From: JAHJDR01 sp964526915
Lineage (GTDB): Bacteria > UBA10199 > JADGCS01
DNA: 11,083 nt
Reading direction: 5' to 3'
Assembly (NCBI GenBank): GCA_964526915.1
Contig: CAZGMS010000124.1
Coordinates: 1-11,083, forward strand
Shown: positions 1 to 6,966 of the stretch, one piece after another
Numbering within the stretch: the first letter of the stretch is position 1
How the letters are laid out: every line of letters starts with the position of its first letter
Notes under the pieces: model-generated
What the model saw: the letters and a program-made list of their open reading frames with translations, nothing else
Told to the model about the DNA's origin: nothing
Databases searched by the model: none
Program-made: the position numbers and the translations under genes

Positions 1-144
1 GTCACTCATTGGAGCATTTTGATTTTTGGGGTGATACGGGGAGCTATTATTTTGATGCGGCCTGCGGAGCAAGCCCCGCTTGCGAAGAGCGTCAAAAAAT
101 AGCGACCCGGAGCAGGACCCGAAAAATCAAAACGCTTCAGTGAC
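1..144. repeat. Long imperfect inverted repeat (hairpin or miniature element)
   Basis: The two halves of this stretch are near reverse complements. GTCACT (1-6) pairs with AGTGAC (139-144), an 11-bp arm TTTTGATTTTT (17-27) pairs with 122-132, GGGT (29-32) with 117-120, GCTATT (43-48) with 98-103, and TTTTGATGC (50-58) with 89-97. The centre holds a small perfect stem, GCAAGC-ccc-GCTTGC (69-83). RNA from either strand could form one long interrupted hairpin. It lies just upstream of the redox operon and could be a MITE-like or REP-like element, a transcript-end structure of a gene to the left, or a leader RNA. The left border may lie outside the window. The symmetry is directly visible; the function is unknown. 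Confidence 0.75.
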
Positions 145-170
145 GCATTACTAAGATTAATGAAATTCGC

Positions 171-200
171 TTTACATTTTCTGCTTTTTGAAAATATCGT
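171..200 (+). promoter_or_regulatory. Candidate sigma70-like promoter for the redox operon
   Basis: TTTACA at 171-176 matches the -35 consensus at 5 of 6 positions. TATCGT at 195-200 is a weak -10 match (4 of 6) at 18-bp spacing. It lies in AT-rich sequence between the inverted repeat and the first gene, about 25 bp before the start codon. It is a pattern match only, and the -10 is poor. Confidence 0.3.
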
Positions 201-212
201 GCCGCGACCAAT

Positions 213-221
213 AAGGGAGGT
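213..221 (+). promoter_or_regulatory. Strong ribosome-binding site of the first operon gene
   Basis: AAGGGAGGT is almost a full anti-Shine-Dalgarno complement. The GGAGG core ends four bases before the ATG at 225. It fixes 225 as the start, in preference to the later in-frame ATG at 297, which would cut into the first domain. Confidence 0.75.
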
Positions 222-224
222 CTC

Positions 225-818
225 ATGCCGCTAAGTCCATCGATTACGGGTTGTTGCCATTCAGGCGACAATTCCCGTTTCATCCGTGCGTATGTCATGC
301 TCAAAATTAATCAGGTTGCGGACCGCATCCAGATTTTTCACAAGCTCACAGATTTGCAAAACACAGTCTCATGCCACGCGGTGCGCGATCTCTACGATCT
401 CGTTGTGGAACTCACTGCCCCCTCCTCCACGGAATTGGACATCCTTATCAACACAAAGATCATGTCCCTGAAGGGGATTGATCATCTGGATAGGTATGTG
501 GCCCTCAATGACCCCACACCCTGTGACCAGACCTTTCATCCCCATTGTCAAGACAGCATAACAGAAGGCGCAACCAACGTATCGGCTTTCATTCTGATTG
601 AGGGCCATAAAGAAAAACTGACACAATTGAAATCGTCGCTATGTCAAATCGAAGGCACTCTTTCCTGTTTGTGCGTTGCAGAAAAAGCTGACGTCATTTT
701 GCGCGTCACCCGCAAGAATTTTAGAGACATTCACAATACCGCCCAACAGCAGATTCGACAACTCGACGGCATTACCCGAGTCCGGGTACTGCCCATCATT
801 GACCTTTTTGAAATATAA
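225..818 (+). CDS. Tandem Lrp/AsnC-type ligand-binding (RAM) domain protein without HTH
   Basis: This 197-residue protein appears to be two copies of the Lrp/AsnC effector-binding (RAM, ACT-like) fold, at about residues 19-95 and 118-197. Each copy begins with an Ala-Phe/Tyr-Val/Ile-Leu beta strand (IRAYVMLKIN; VSAFILIEGH), has a central 'DLVVELT' or 'DVILRVT' strand, and ends with a 'GI..' turn and a final strand (RYVAL; VRVLPIIDLF). The N-terminal helix-turn-helix of true Lrp proteins is absent, so direct DNA binding is not expected. Eight cysteines (10, 11, 50, 100, 108, 140, 148, 150) are many for this size, and the linker holds C100 and C108 with H105 and H107. It is the first gene of the operon, 13 bp before the NuoE-like gene. 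It may be a ligand or redox sensor, or an accessory subunit of the complex; the role is inferred. The family is clear, the function is not. Confidence 0.7.
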   Translation: MPLSPSITGCCHSGDNSRFIRAYVMLKINQVADRIQIFHKLTDLQNTVSCHAVRDLYDLVVELTAPSSTELDILINTKIMSLKGIDHLDRYVALNDPTPCDQTFHPHCQDSITEGATNVSAFILIEGHKEKLTQLKSSLCQIEGTLSCLCVAEKADVILRVTRKNFRDIHNTAQQQIRQLDGITRVRVLPIIDLFEI

Positions 819-831
819 CAAGGACCCAGAT

Positions 832-1383
832 ATGACCGATTCACAAACTCAGGTGTTGAGTTCTGCTCAGCCCACAAGCCCCAAAATCAACATTGATCTC
901 TGGCAATCCCGCGCGCAACCGGGGGAATTGATCCCGCTCCTGCAAAGCGCGCAAGAGTCCTGTGGTTATGTCACCCCTCAGGCCATTGAGTACATCAGCC
1001 AGGTGACAGGCAACACCAAGAGCGAAATTTACGGTGTGATTACTTTTTACAAACAGTTCCGCCTCAAACCCATTGGCAAATTTTTGATCCGGGTTTGCGA
1101 TGGCACAGCATGTCATGTCAACGACGCCAAGACCCTCATCAGCATCGTTGAGGACGAACTCAAACTCGAAGGCGACGACACGACAGCAGATGGGCTGTTC
1201 ACGCTGCAACCAGTGGCCTGCCTGGGTTGTTGCAGTCTGGCCCCGGCCCTCATGGTCAACGACCAGACGTACGGTAGGCTCACACCGCAGAAGGTGAGAA
1301 AGATTTTGAAGCAATATAAAAACAGCTCGAAGGTGAAAGGTGAAAAACGAATATCGAATATCGAACAAGGAATGTCGAAGTGA
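832..1383 (+). CDS. NuoE/HndA-like thioredoxin-fold [2Fe-2S] subunit
   Basis: This 183-residue protein is a 24-kDa-subunit homologue of complex I, as also found in NAD(P)-linked hydrogenases and formate dehydrogenases. It would carry one [2Fe-2S] cluster beside the FMN subunit. The N-terminal helical part contains 'LIPLLQSAQESCGYVTPQ' and 'YGVITFYKQFRLKPIGK', both typical of NuoE. The cluster ligands are visible as C89/C94 (CDGTAC) and C130/C134 (CLGCC). The ATG at 832 is preferred because AAGGA lies eight bases upstream and the preceding gene ends at 818. An earlier in-frame ATG at 676 would overlap that gene deeply. Homology ends near residue 163 (KQYK). The remaining ~20 residues and the stop are encoded by the repeat element that starts at about 1321. 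The tail is therefore probably not part of the functional fold. Confidence 0.88.
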   Translation: MTDSQTQVLSSAQPTSPKINIDLWQSRAQPGELIPLLQSAQESCGYVTPQAIEYISQVTGNTKSEIYGVITFYKQFRLKPIGKFLIRVCDGTACHVNDAKTLISIVEDELKLEGDDTTADGLFTLQPVACLGCCSLAPALMVNDQTYGRLTPQKVRKILKQYKNSSKVKGEKRISNIEQGMSK

Positions 1384-1515
1384 AAGTCCTTCCAGCGCAA
1401 GCCGGAATCCATGTTTACATTAATTCTGGATCCCTGCCTTCGCAGGGATGACAAATTTCAACATTCGACATTCCTTGTTCGATATTCAGTATTCTTGTTC
1501 CTTTGAGCTTTGAGC
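1321..1515. repeat. Composite nested inverted-repeat element between the nuoE- and nuoF-like genes
   Basis: A perfect 24-bp inverted repeat lies at 1356-1379 and 1464-1487. Partial similarity extends outward through GCTC/GAAAG-rich sequence to about 1321 and 1515. Inside it sits a second inverted repeat (1386-1452). The 'aatatcgaacaaggaatgtcga' type of sequence and the inner element resemble dispersed intergenic repeats I know from many proteobacterial and candidate-phylum genomes. The element overlaps the last ~20 codons of the NuoE-like gene and fills most of the otherwise unexplained 156-bp gap before the NuoF-like gene. No transposase is present, so any mobility would need to be supplied elsewhere. 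Confidence 0.8.
1386..1452. repeat. Inner miniature inverted repeat with 26-bp arms
   Basis: The arms at 1386-1411 and 1427-1452 are imperfect reverse complements of each other. They share the pattern TGGA..CC.GC.T.CGC.GG.A.GAC and flank a 15-bp AT-rich core. The right arm also forms its own tight stem, ATCCCTGC-CTTC-GCAGGGAT (1430-1449). This matches the common 'tggattcccgccttcgcgggaatgac' type of small repeat found between genes in many bacteria. In the transcript it would form a stable structure between the NuoE- and NuoF-like coding regions and might attenuate, process or stabilise the mRNA. Confidence 0.75.
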
Positions 1516-1539
1516 TCTTTAGCTATCACGGAGAATTTT

Positions 1540-3309
1540 ATGACCCAAATCATTGTCGGTACCGGGACCTGCGGTGTTTCCGCAGGCGCGCAGGATGTTC
1601 TGAACCGCCTGCGTCAACTCATCGAAACACACAAGCTCAGTGAAGTCACCTTGAGCGAAACAGGTTGTCTGGGCATGTGCTATAAAGAGGTGCTTGTCGA
1701 AGTCGAAAAACAGGGACAACGTTTTCTTTATGGTGATGTAACGCCGACCAAGGCAGAACGAATTATTGCCGAACACATTCTGCAAGGCAGACCTGTTACG
1801 GATCTGCTGGCTATCGATGATCAACAGGTGGGGCCCGAAAGCGATTTTCTCTCCAGACAAAAACGCATTGTGATGGCCCGCTGTGGTGTCATTGACCCCG
1901 AATCAATCAATGATTACCTCGCTCTCAAAGGATATCAGGCGCTCACAAAAGTCCTCAAGGGAATGAGTCCCGATGAGGTCATCCAGACCGTCCTCGATTC
2001 CAAACTCCGGGGACGAGGGGGCGCTGGTTTTCTGACTGGCCAGAAATGGCGCTTTGCCAGACAAGCCCAGGGGGACACCAAATATGTCATTTGCAACGCG
2101 GACGAAGGTGACCCGGGTGCGTTTATGGACCGTTCTGTTTTGGAAAGTGACCCTCATTCGGTCCTCGAAGGCATGCTGATTTGCGGTTACGCCATCGGCT
2201 CTCATTATGGGTATATTTATTGCCGCGCCGAATACCCCAAGGCCATCAGCAAACTAAAGCAGGCCATCAAGCTAGCCACAGAACACGGCTTTTTGGGTGA
2301 AAATATTTTGGGTTCCTCTTTTTCGTTCCACATCAAAATCAAGGAGGGTGCCGGAGCGTTTGTGTGCGGCGAAGAAACTGCCTTGATTGCCTCGATCGAA
2401 GGACACCGCGGCACTCCGCGCGTACGCCCGCCCTACCCTGCCGCCAGCGGTTTGTGGGGCAAACCCACCAACATCAACAACGTGGAAACCTTTGCCAACA
2501 TTGCGTGGATCATTTTGAATGGCTCTGAGGCCTTCGCCAACATTGGCACAGCCGATAGCAAGGGCACCAAGGTCTTTGCCATGGCCGGCAAGGTAAAAAG
2601 ATCGGGCCTGGTTGAAGTCCCCATGGGCATCACGATCCATGACATCGTGTTTGGCATCTGCGGCGGGATTGTGGGAGACAAAAAATTCAAGGCCGTGCAG
2701 ATGGGCGGACCCTCTGGCGGTTGTGTGCCCGCCTCTCTCGCAGAGACCCCCATCGATTATCAACGCATCAACGAAACCGGTGCCATCATGGGTTCTGGTG
2801 GCATGATTGTCGTGGACGAAACCGTGTGCATGGTGGAACTCGCCCGTTTTTTTCTGGAATTCACACAAAAAGAGTCCTGCGGCAAATGCACCTCCTGCCG
2901 CATCGGCACACTGAGAATGCTGGAGATCCTCGAGAACATTGTCTCCGGAAAAGGCAAACCCTCAGATATCGACGATCTCATTCAACTGGGCGAACAGATC
3001 AAGGCCACCTCCCAATGCGGTTTGGGGCAAACCGCACCCAACCCCGTGCTGACCACGATCCGTTATTTCAGGGAAGAATACGACGCGCATATTCAAGACA
3101 AACGTTGCCCAGCCCATGGTTGCGCACAACTTGTCAATTACATCATCACTCCCGATCTTTGCACCGGTTGCGGCATTTGTCTGCGTGATTGTCCTTCACA
3201 GGCCATCACGGGCACAAAAAAAACGCCCCACAGTATTGATACCGTCAAATGCAGTAAATGCGGCAAGTGCATCACGGCCTGTCATTTTAACGCCATTAAC
3301 AAAAATTAG
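1540..3309 (+). CDS. NuoF/HndC/HydB-like NADH-binding flavo-iron-sulfur subunit
   Basis: This 589-residue protein is the NADH dehydrogenase module found in HydB of bifurcating hydrogenases, HndC and complex I NuoF. Domains in order: a thioredoxin-like [2Fe-2S] domain (1-95) with C11, C43 and C47 visible and the fourth usual Cys not obvious; the FMN/NADH core with GRGGAGFLTGQKW (158-170) and CNADEGDPGAFMDR (185-198); an SLBB-like part (about 345-430); the N3-type [4Fe-4S] site C447/C450/C453 plus C493; and a C-terminal 2x[4Fe-4S] ferredoxin (C541/544/547/551 and C571/574/577/581). The extra N- and C-terminal cluster domains separate it from plain complex I NuoF and point to a soluble multi-subunit oxidoreductase. 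ATG 1540 is chosen because ACGGAG ends six bases upstream; the in-frame TTG at 1510 has no comparable site. The next gene starts 20 bp downstream. Confidence 0.9.
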   Translation: MTQIIVGTGTCGVSAGAQDVLNRLRQLIETHKLSEVTLSETGCLGMCYKEVLVEVEKQGQRFLYGDVTPTKAERIIAEHILQGRPVTDLLAIDDQQVGPESDFLSRQKRIVMARCGVIDPESINDYLALKGYQALTKVLKGMSPDEVIQTVLDSKLRGRGGAGFLTGQKWRFARQAQGDTKYVICNADEGDPGAFMDRSVLESDPHSVLEGMLICGYAIGSHYGYIYCRAEYPKAISKLKQAIKLATEHGFLGENILGSSFSFHIKIKEGAGAFVCGEETALIASIEGHRGTPRVRPPYPAASGLWGKPTNINNVETFANIAWIILNGSEAFANIGTADSKGTKVFAMAGKVKRSGLVEVPMGITIHDIVFGICGGIVGDKKFKAVQMGGPSGGCVPASLAETPIDYQRINETGAIMGSGGMIVVDETVCMVELARFFLEFTQKESCGKCTSCRIGTLRMLEILENIVSGKGKPSDIDDLIQLGEQIKATSQCGLGQTAPNPVLTTIRYFREEYDAHIQDKRCPAHGCAQLVNYIITPDLCTGCGICLRDCPSQAITGTKKTPHSIDTVKCSKCGKCITACHFNAINKN

Positions 3310-3329
3310 GGCAGCTCTTAGGGGAAGTC

Positions 3330-6300
3330 ATGACTAACAAACTCATATCCATCAGCATCAACAATAATAACGTTCAGGCCGATCCAAACAAGACTATCCT
3401 GGCCACGGCACGCGAAAACAACATTCACATTCCAACACTGTGTCACGATGACCGACTCAAACCCATTGGGTCTTGTCTGCTTTGTGTGGTCGCCATTGAG
3501 GGTCAAAACAAACTTGCCTTGGCCTGCACCACCAAGCCTGCTGACGGCATGAAGATCACCACACACAATGAAAAAATCTCCACCTCTCGCAAACAGGCGC
3601 TGGAACTCCTGTTGTCGAACCATTATGCAGATTGTCGCGGCCCCTGTTTTGACAACTGTCCCGCGCATGTGGACGTTCAGGGTTATCTGGCGCTGGCCCA
3701 CGAGGGCAAGTATGAAGAGGCCATCAACCTCATCCGCCAAAACAACCCACTCCCCTCAGTCTGCGGCCGTGTGTGCGTGCGTTATTGCGAGGCCGCCTGT
3801 CGTCGTCAACTCGTGGACGATCCCGTCGGTGTGAACTTTGTCAAACGCACTCTGGCCGACCTCTCCCGCAAACAACTTCCCTCCCCGCAAACAGAACCGC
3901 AAACTGGCAAACGTGTGGCCATTGTTGGCGGTGGTCCTGCCGGTCTCACAGCCGCATATTATCTGGCCAAAAAAGGACACGCCATCACCATTTTTGAATC
4001 ACACCCCAAACTGGGTGGCATGTTGCGTTACGGGATCCCCGATTACCGCCTCCCACAGGAGGTGCTCGACGCCGAGATTGCGTGGATTGTGAGCCATGGA
4101 GTTGATGTTCGCGTCAAACAAAAACTGGGCCGTGATTTTTCTCTGGCTTCACTCAAGAATGAAAATTACCAGGCGATTTTTCTGGCACTGGGCGCACAGG
4201 TAGCCAAAAAAATGGGCATCACCAACGATGGCGCACAGGGTGTTTTGGGTGGCATTGAATTTTTGGAACAAGTCAAAAAAGGTGTACTGGCCTCTCTCAA
4301 GGGTCATGTTGTGGTGGTTGGCGGCGGCAATACCGCTGTCGACGCGGCTCGCACAGCCCTACGTTGCGGCGCATCAAAAGTGAGCATTGTTTATCGCCGC
4401 TCACTCAAGGAAATGCCTGCCGATCCAATCGAAATCAAGGACGCCTGCGAAGAGGGAGTCGACATTCAATTCCTCACCGCCCCGCTTAAAGTGGTTTTGA
4501 AGGACAAAGTCCCCACGGCACTCCGTTGCCAAAAAATGGAACTTGGTCCTCCTGATGAATCAGGCCGGAGACGCCCTGTTGCCGTCAAGGGGTCTGATTT
4601 TGATCTGGCCTGTGATCACATCATCTCGGCCATTGGTCAGGATTGTGATGTGAGTTCAGTCACCACCGATGACGACCTGCGCATCGAAACCACCAAGTGG
4701 CGCACCATCTGCACCAACCCCCGCACCGGAGCCACTAATGTGCCGGGCATTTTTTCCGCGGGCGATGTGGTGAGCGGCCCCAAAGCCGCCATTGACGCCA
4801 TTGGGCAGGCGCGTGATGTGGCCAATGTGATCGATCATTACCTCAAATCCGGAGAGCTGATCGACATTCCCTGGGAGTTCTTGAGCCAAAAAAACAAGCT
4901 CGATACACTCACACCTGCCCAGTTTGAACAGTTTCCCAAGGTGGCACGGGCCCATCTCCGCCAGAATGACCCCGCCACGCGTGTCAAGACCTATGACGAA
5001 GTGGATCACGCCCTCACCGAAAACGAGACCAAGTGCGAATCAGCGCGTTGCCTGTCCTGCGGGTGTTCCGCTGTCTTTACCTGTGACCTCAAAAAAGTCG
5101 CCACGGATTATCGCGTGGATCAAAAGAAATACGCAGGCAAGGTCAACAAATTCCGTGTGGATGCCACACACCCGCACATTGTCCTCGACCCCAACAAGTG
5201 CATTGTCTGCGGAAAATGCGTACGGCTTTGCGATGAAGTGCTGGGCATCGGTGCGTTGGGGTATGTGCGTCGCGGGTTTGAAATGGTGGTCAAACCAGCC
5301 CTCGAAAAACCCCTCGCTGAGACCAACTGCACCTCATGTGGCAACTGCGTGGAAATCTGTCCCACAGGGGCGCTGAGTCTCAAAATGCCCTGCACTCAAC
5401 CCGGTCCCTTCAAAACCACAACATATGATTCTGTTTGTTCGCTTTGCGGTTCAAACTGCGCCCTCGTGTATCACAAGGTCAATGACGATATCTGGACCGT
5501 GGGCGGCAAACCCATCAATCAATACACACAGGGACTCATCTGCCAAAGAGGCCGATTTGGGCAACACAACGCATTACGCACCAACAGATTGACCAGCGCA
5601 CGCAGGACACAGCAAGGCAAGACGGCGCCCTGCTCGATGGATGAGGCCATCAACGCGTTGGCCCAAGGGTTGCTGACAACACACAAAACACAGGGTCCCG
5701 AAGCCATGGGTTTCCTGATTTCGCCAACCGCCACCAACGAAGTGACCTATCTGTTTCAAAAACTCGCCCGTGAGGTGTTCCTGTCAAATCAGGTCAGCAG
5801 TCTCTCTGATCTGACACAAGATCACATCATTCCCCAGTTGATTGATTCTCTTGGCATGACGGGATCAGCTCTCACGCCAAATGATCTGGATCAAACTCAC
5901 GTGATCGTCCTCATGAACTCTGACATCACCGAAGACAGTCCCGTACTCTCTTACTCGGTCAAACAGGCTGTCAGAAACGGCGCCAAATTGATCTCTCTGA
6001 GCAGTGCGAACTTTGACATCAACAAGCAAGCCAGTCTCTGGCTCAATACGCGCAAAGGTTCTCACGCGACTCTGCTCCAGACAGTGTGTGGTGAACTCAT
6101 CAGGCAAAACAAGCACGACATAAATTATTTGAAGGCAAACACAATCGGGTGGGAGACCTTCTGTCAAAATCAAACTCTTTCAATAGAAACCGCCGTTCAA
6201 GAATGCGGCGTGACCAGAGAACAGATACGGGTTCTGATTGATCTCCTTGGCAACAGCGAAGCAAACATCGCTTTTCTCTTTAACCCCTATTCCCCTTCGG

Positions 6301-6911
6301 ATGGGACACCAGACGATCTGGGCATAATCATCAATTATCTGATGCTAACGGGACGATCCTCAAAGGCATCAAATGGGCTTATGCTGGTACATGAACACGG
6401 CAACCGACAGGGACACATCAACTACGGTGGTTACGTGGAGGTTTATGCCCACAATGCGCACGTGGCAAAACAAAATGGTCTCCAGGGAGTCAAAACATCA
6501 TCTGAATTGCGAGACAAACTCTTGTCAAACCAGATCAAATCGTTGTTTGTTTGGGATGAGGACGTCGCCTCGGAGCCTGAACTGGCGGCCATTTTCAAAA
6601 ACACCCCGTTCACAGCCACGGTGACACCGCACGATTCACCCACAGCCAAGATGGCCAAACTGGTTTTGCCCGGCACGCTCCCCGCTGAATCAGAGGGCAC
6701 GCTGACTGATCAATACCGCTGTCAGCGTCCTTTTACGCGTGTGTTCGCACCCCCATCGGGCTTGACTGGTTTTGAAATTTTGTCTCGGGTGTATGCACAA
6801 ACAGCCAATCGGGAGGTCCCCACACTCACGCAGATCAGGGAAGAAATGGCGTTGTTTGTCAAAGGCTTGATGAGGCCTGAAAAAATGAAGTTTGTATTGC
6901 TTGAGTCATGA
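3330..6911 (+). CDS. Giant fusion: NuoG-type ferredoxin, GltD/NfnB-like NAD(P)H oxidoreductase, NuoG-like molybdopterin fold
   Basis: This 1193-residue protein carries several redox modules in one chain. Residues 1-80 form a [2Fe-2S] domain (C38, C49, C52, C66). Residues 95-180 form the GltD/dihydropyrimidine-dehydrogenase type Fe-S domain (C102/106/110 and C145/149/153/157), in place of NuoG's His-Cys cluster segment. Residues 193-510 hold the FAD motif VGGGPAG (199-205), the second Rossmann motif VVGGGNTAVDAA (329-340), VYRR (354-357, arginines that in relatives favour NADPH) and the closing GDV..GP..AIDAIGQAR (478-495). Next comes a C-rich GltD-like tail (569-585), then a 2x[4Fe-4S] ferredoxin (C624/627/630/634; C667/670/673/677) and a molybdopterin-type Fe4S4 motif (C703/706/710/738). 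The NuoG-like fold follows to the end. Its catalytic Cys/Sec position shows no Cys ('SNQVSSLSDL', 819-828), and the C-terminal dinucleotide-binding domain is essentially missing, so formate dehydrogenase activity is unlikely. GGGGAAG precedes the ATG. Nearest concept: a SfrB-SfrA-like or NfnB-NuoG fusion; the exact reaction is unknown. Confidence 0.85.
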   Translation: MTNKLISISINNNNVQADPNKTILATARENNIHIPTLCHDDRLKPIGSCLLCVVAIEGQNKLALACTTKPADGMKITTHNEKISTSRKQALELLLSNHYADCRGPCFDNCPAHVDVQGYLALAHEGKYEEAINLIRQNNPLPSVCGRVCVRYCEAACRRQLVDDPVGVNFVKRTLADLSRKQLPSPQTEPQTGKRVAIVGGGPAGLTAAYYLAKKGHAITIFESHPKLGGMLRYGIPDYRLPQEVLDAEIAWIVSHGVDVRVKQKLGRDFSLASLKNENYQAIFLALGAQVAKKMGITNDGAQGVLGGIEFLEQVKKGVLASLKGHVVVVGGGNTAVDAARTALRCGASKVSIVYRRSLKEMPADPIEIKDACEEGVDIQFLTAPLKVVLKDKVPTALRCQKMELGPPDESGRRRPVAVKGSDFDLACDHIISAIGQDCDVSSVTTDDDLRIETTKWRTICTNPRTGATNVPGIFSAGDVVSGPKAAIDAIGQARDVANVIDHYLKSGELIDIPWEFLSQKNKLDTLTPAQFEQFPKVARAHLRQNDPATRVKTYDEVDHALTENETKCESARCLSCGCSAVFTCDLKKVATDYRVDQKKYAGKVNKFRVDATHPHIVLDPNKCIVCGKCVRLCDEVLGIGALGYVRRGFEMVVKPALEKPLAETNCTSCGNCVEICPTGALSLKMPCTQPGPFKTTTYDSVCSLCGSNCALVYHKVNDDIWTVGGKPINQYTQGLICQRGRFGQHNALRTNRLTSARRTQQGKTAPCSMDEAINALAQGLLTTHKTQGPEAMGFLISPTATNEVTYLFQKLAREVFLSNQVSSLSDLTQDHIIPQLIDSLGMTGSALTPNDLDQTHVIVLMNSDITEDSPVLSYSVKQAVRNGAKLISLSSANFDINKQASLWLNTRKGSHATLLQTVCGELIRQNKHDINYLKANTIGWETFCQNQTLSIETAVQECGVTREQIRVLIDLLGNSEANIAFLFNPYSPSDGTPDDLGIIINYLMLTGRSSKASNGLMLVHEHGNRQGHINYGGYVEVYAHNAHVAKQNGLQGVKTSSELRDKLLSNQIKSLFVWDEDVASEPELAAIFKNTPFTATVTPHDSPTAKMAKLVLPGTLPAESEGTLTDQYRCQRPFTRVFAPPSGLTGFEILSRVYAQTANREVPTLTQIREEMALFVKGLMRPEKMKFVLLES

Positions 6912-6966
6912 TGAAGAATCTCTTATAGGGATTTGCGCAAACTGTCATTCCAGAAAGGTCATTGAT

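Noticed and set aside
1..144. tRNA or small structured RNA gene
   Set aside because: It shows no cloverleaf, T-loop or known RNA consensus; the signal is a single long interrupted hairpin.
676..831. Longer start for the NuoE-like gene at 676
   Set aside because: It would overlap the preceding gene by over 140 bp. The ATG at 832 has its own ribosome-binding site and fits family length.
841..1368. 175-residue open frame on the minus strand
   Set aside because: It is antisense to the NuoE-like gene. Its first residues are the translation of the intergenic repeat (FDIRYSF type), a known spurious-gene pattern.
1430..1449. Intrinsic terminator between the NuoE- and NuoF-like genes
   Set aside because: The 8-bp stem is strong, but no U-tract follows it, and ending transcription here would split one complex. 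It is better explained as part of the dispersed repeat.
2272..2868. 198-residue open frame on the minus strand
   Set aside because: It lies wholly inside the well-supported NuoF-like gene and shows no recognisable domain.
3330..6911. Annotation as formate dehydrogenase alpha subunit
   Set aside because: Similarity to FdhA covers only the C-terminal third. The catalytic Cys/Sec is absent and the last cofactor-binding domain is missing.
832..6911. NAD(P)-dependent [FeFe]-hydrogenase operon (HydABC or Hnd)
   Set aside because: The NuoE- and NuoF-like subunits fit, but the large subunit has no H-cluster motifs (no TSCCP-type segment). A GltD-like and NuoG-like protein is present instead.
832..6911. 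Part of a membrane-bound complex I operon
   Set aside because: No NuoA-D or NuoH-N genes are in the window; the next gene is an unrelated exported protein. NuoF carries extra ferredoxin domains typical of soluble enzymes.
6892..6966. Earlier start of the exported protein at 6892, adding a CANCH-containing leader
   Set aside because: It would overlap the end of the giant fusion gene and bury the signal peptide 25 residues in. The CxxCH-like look (CANCH) is a haem-motif coincidence in untranslated sequence.
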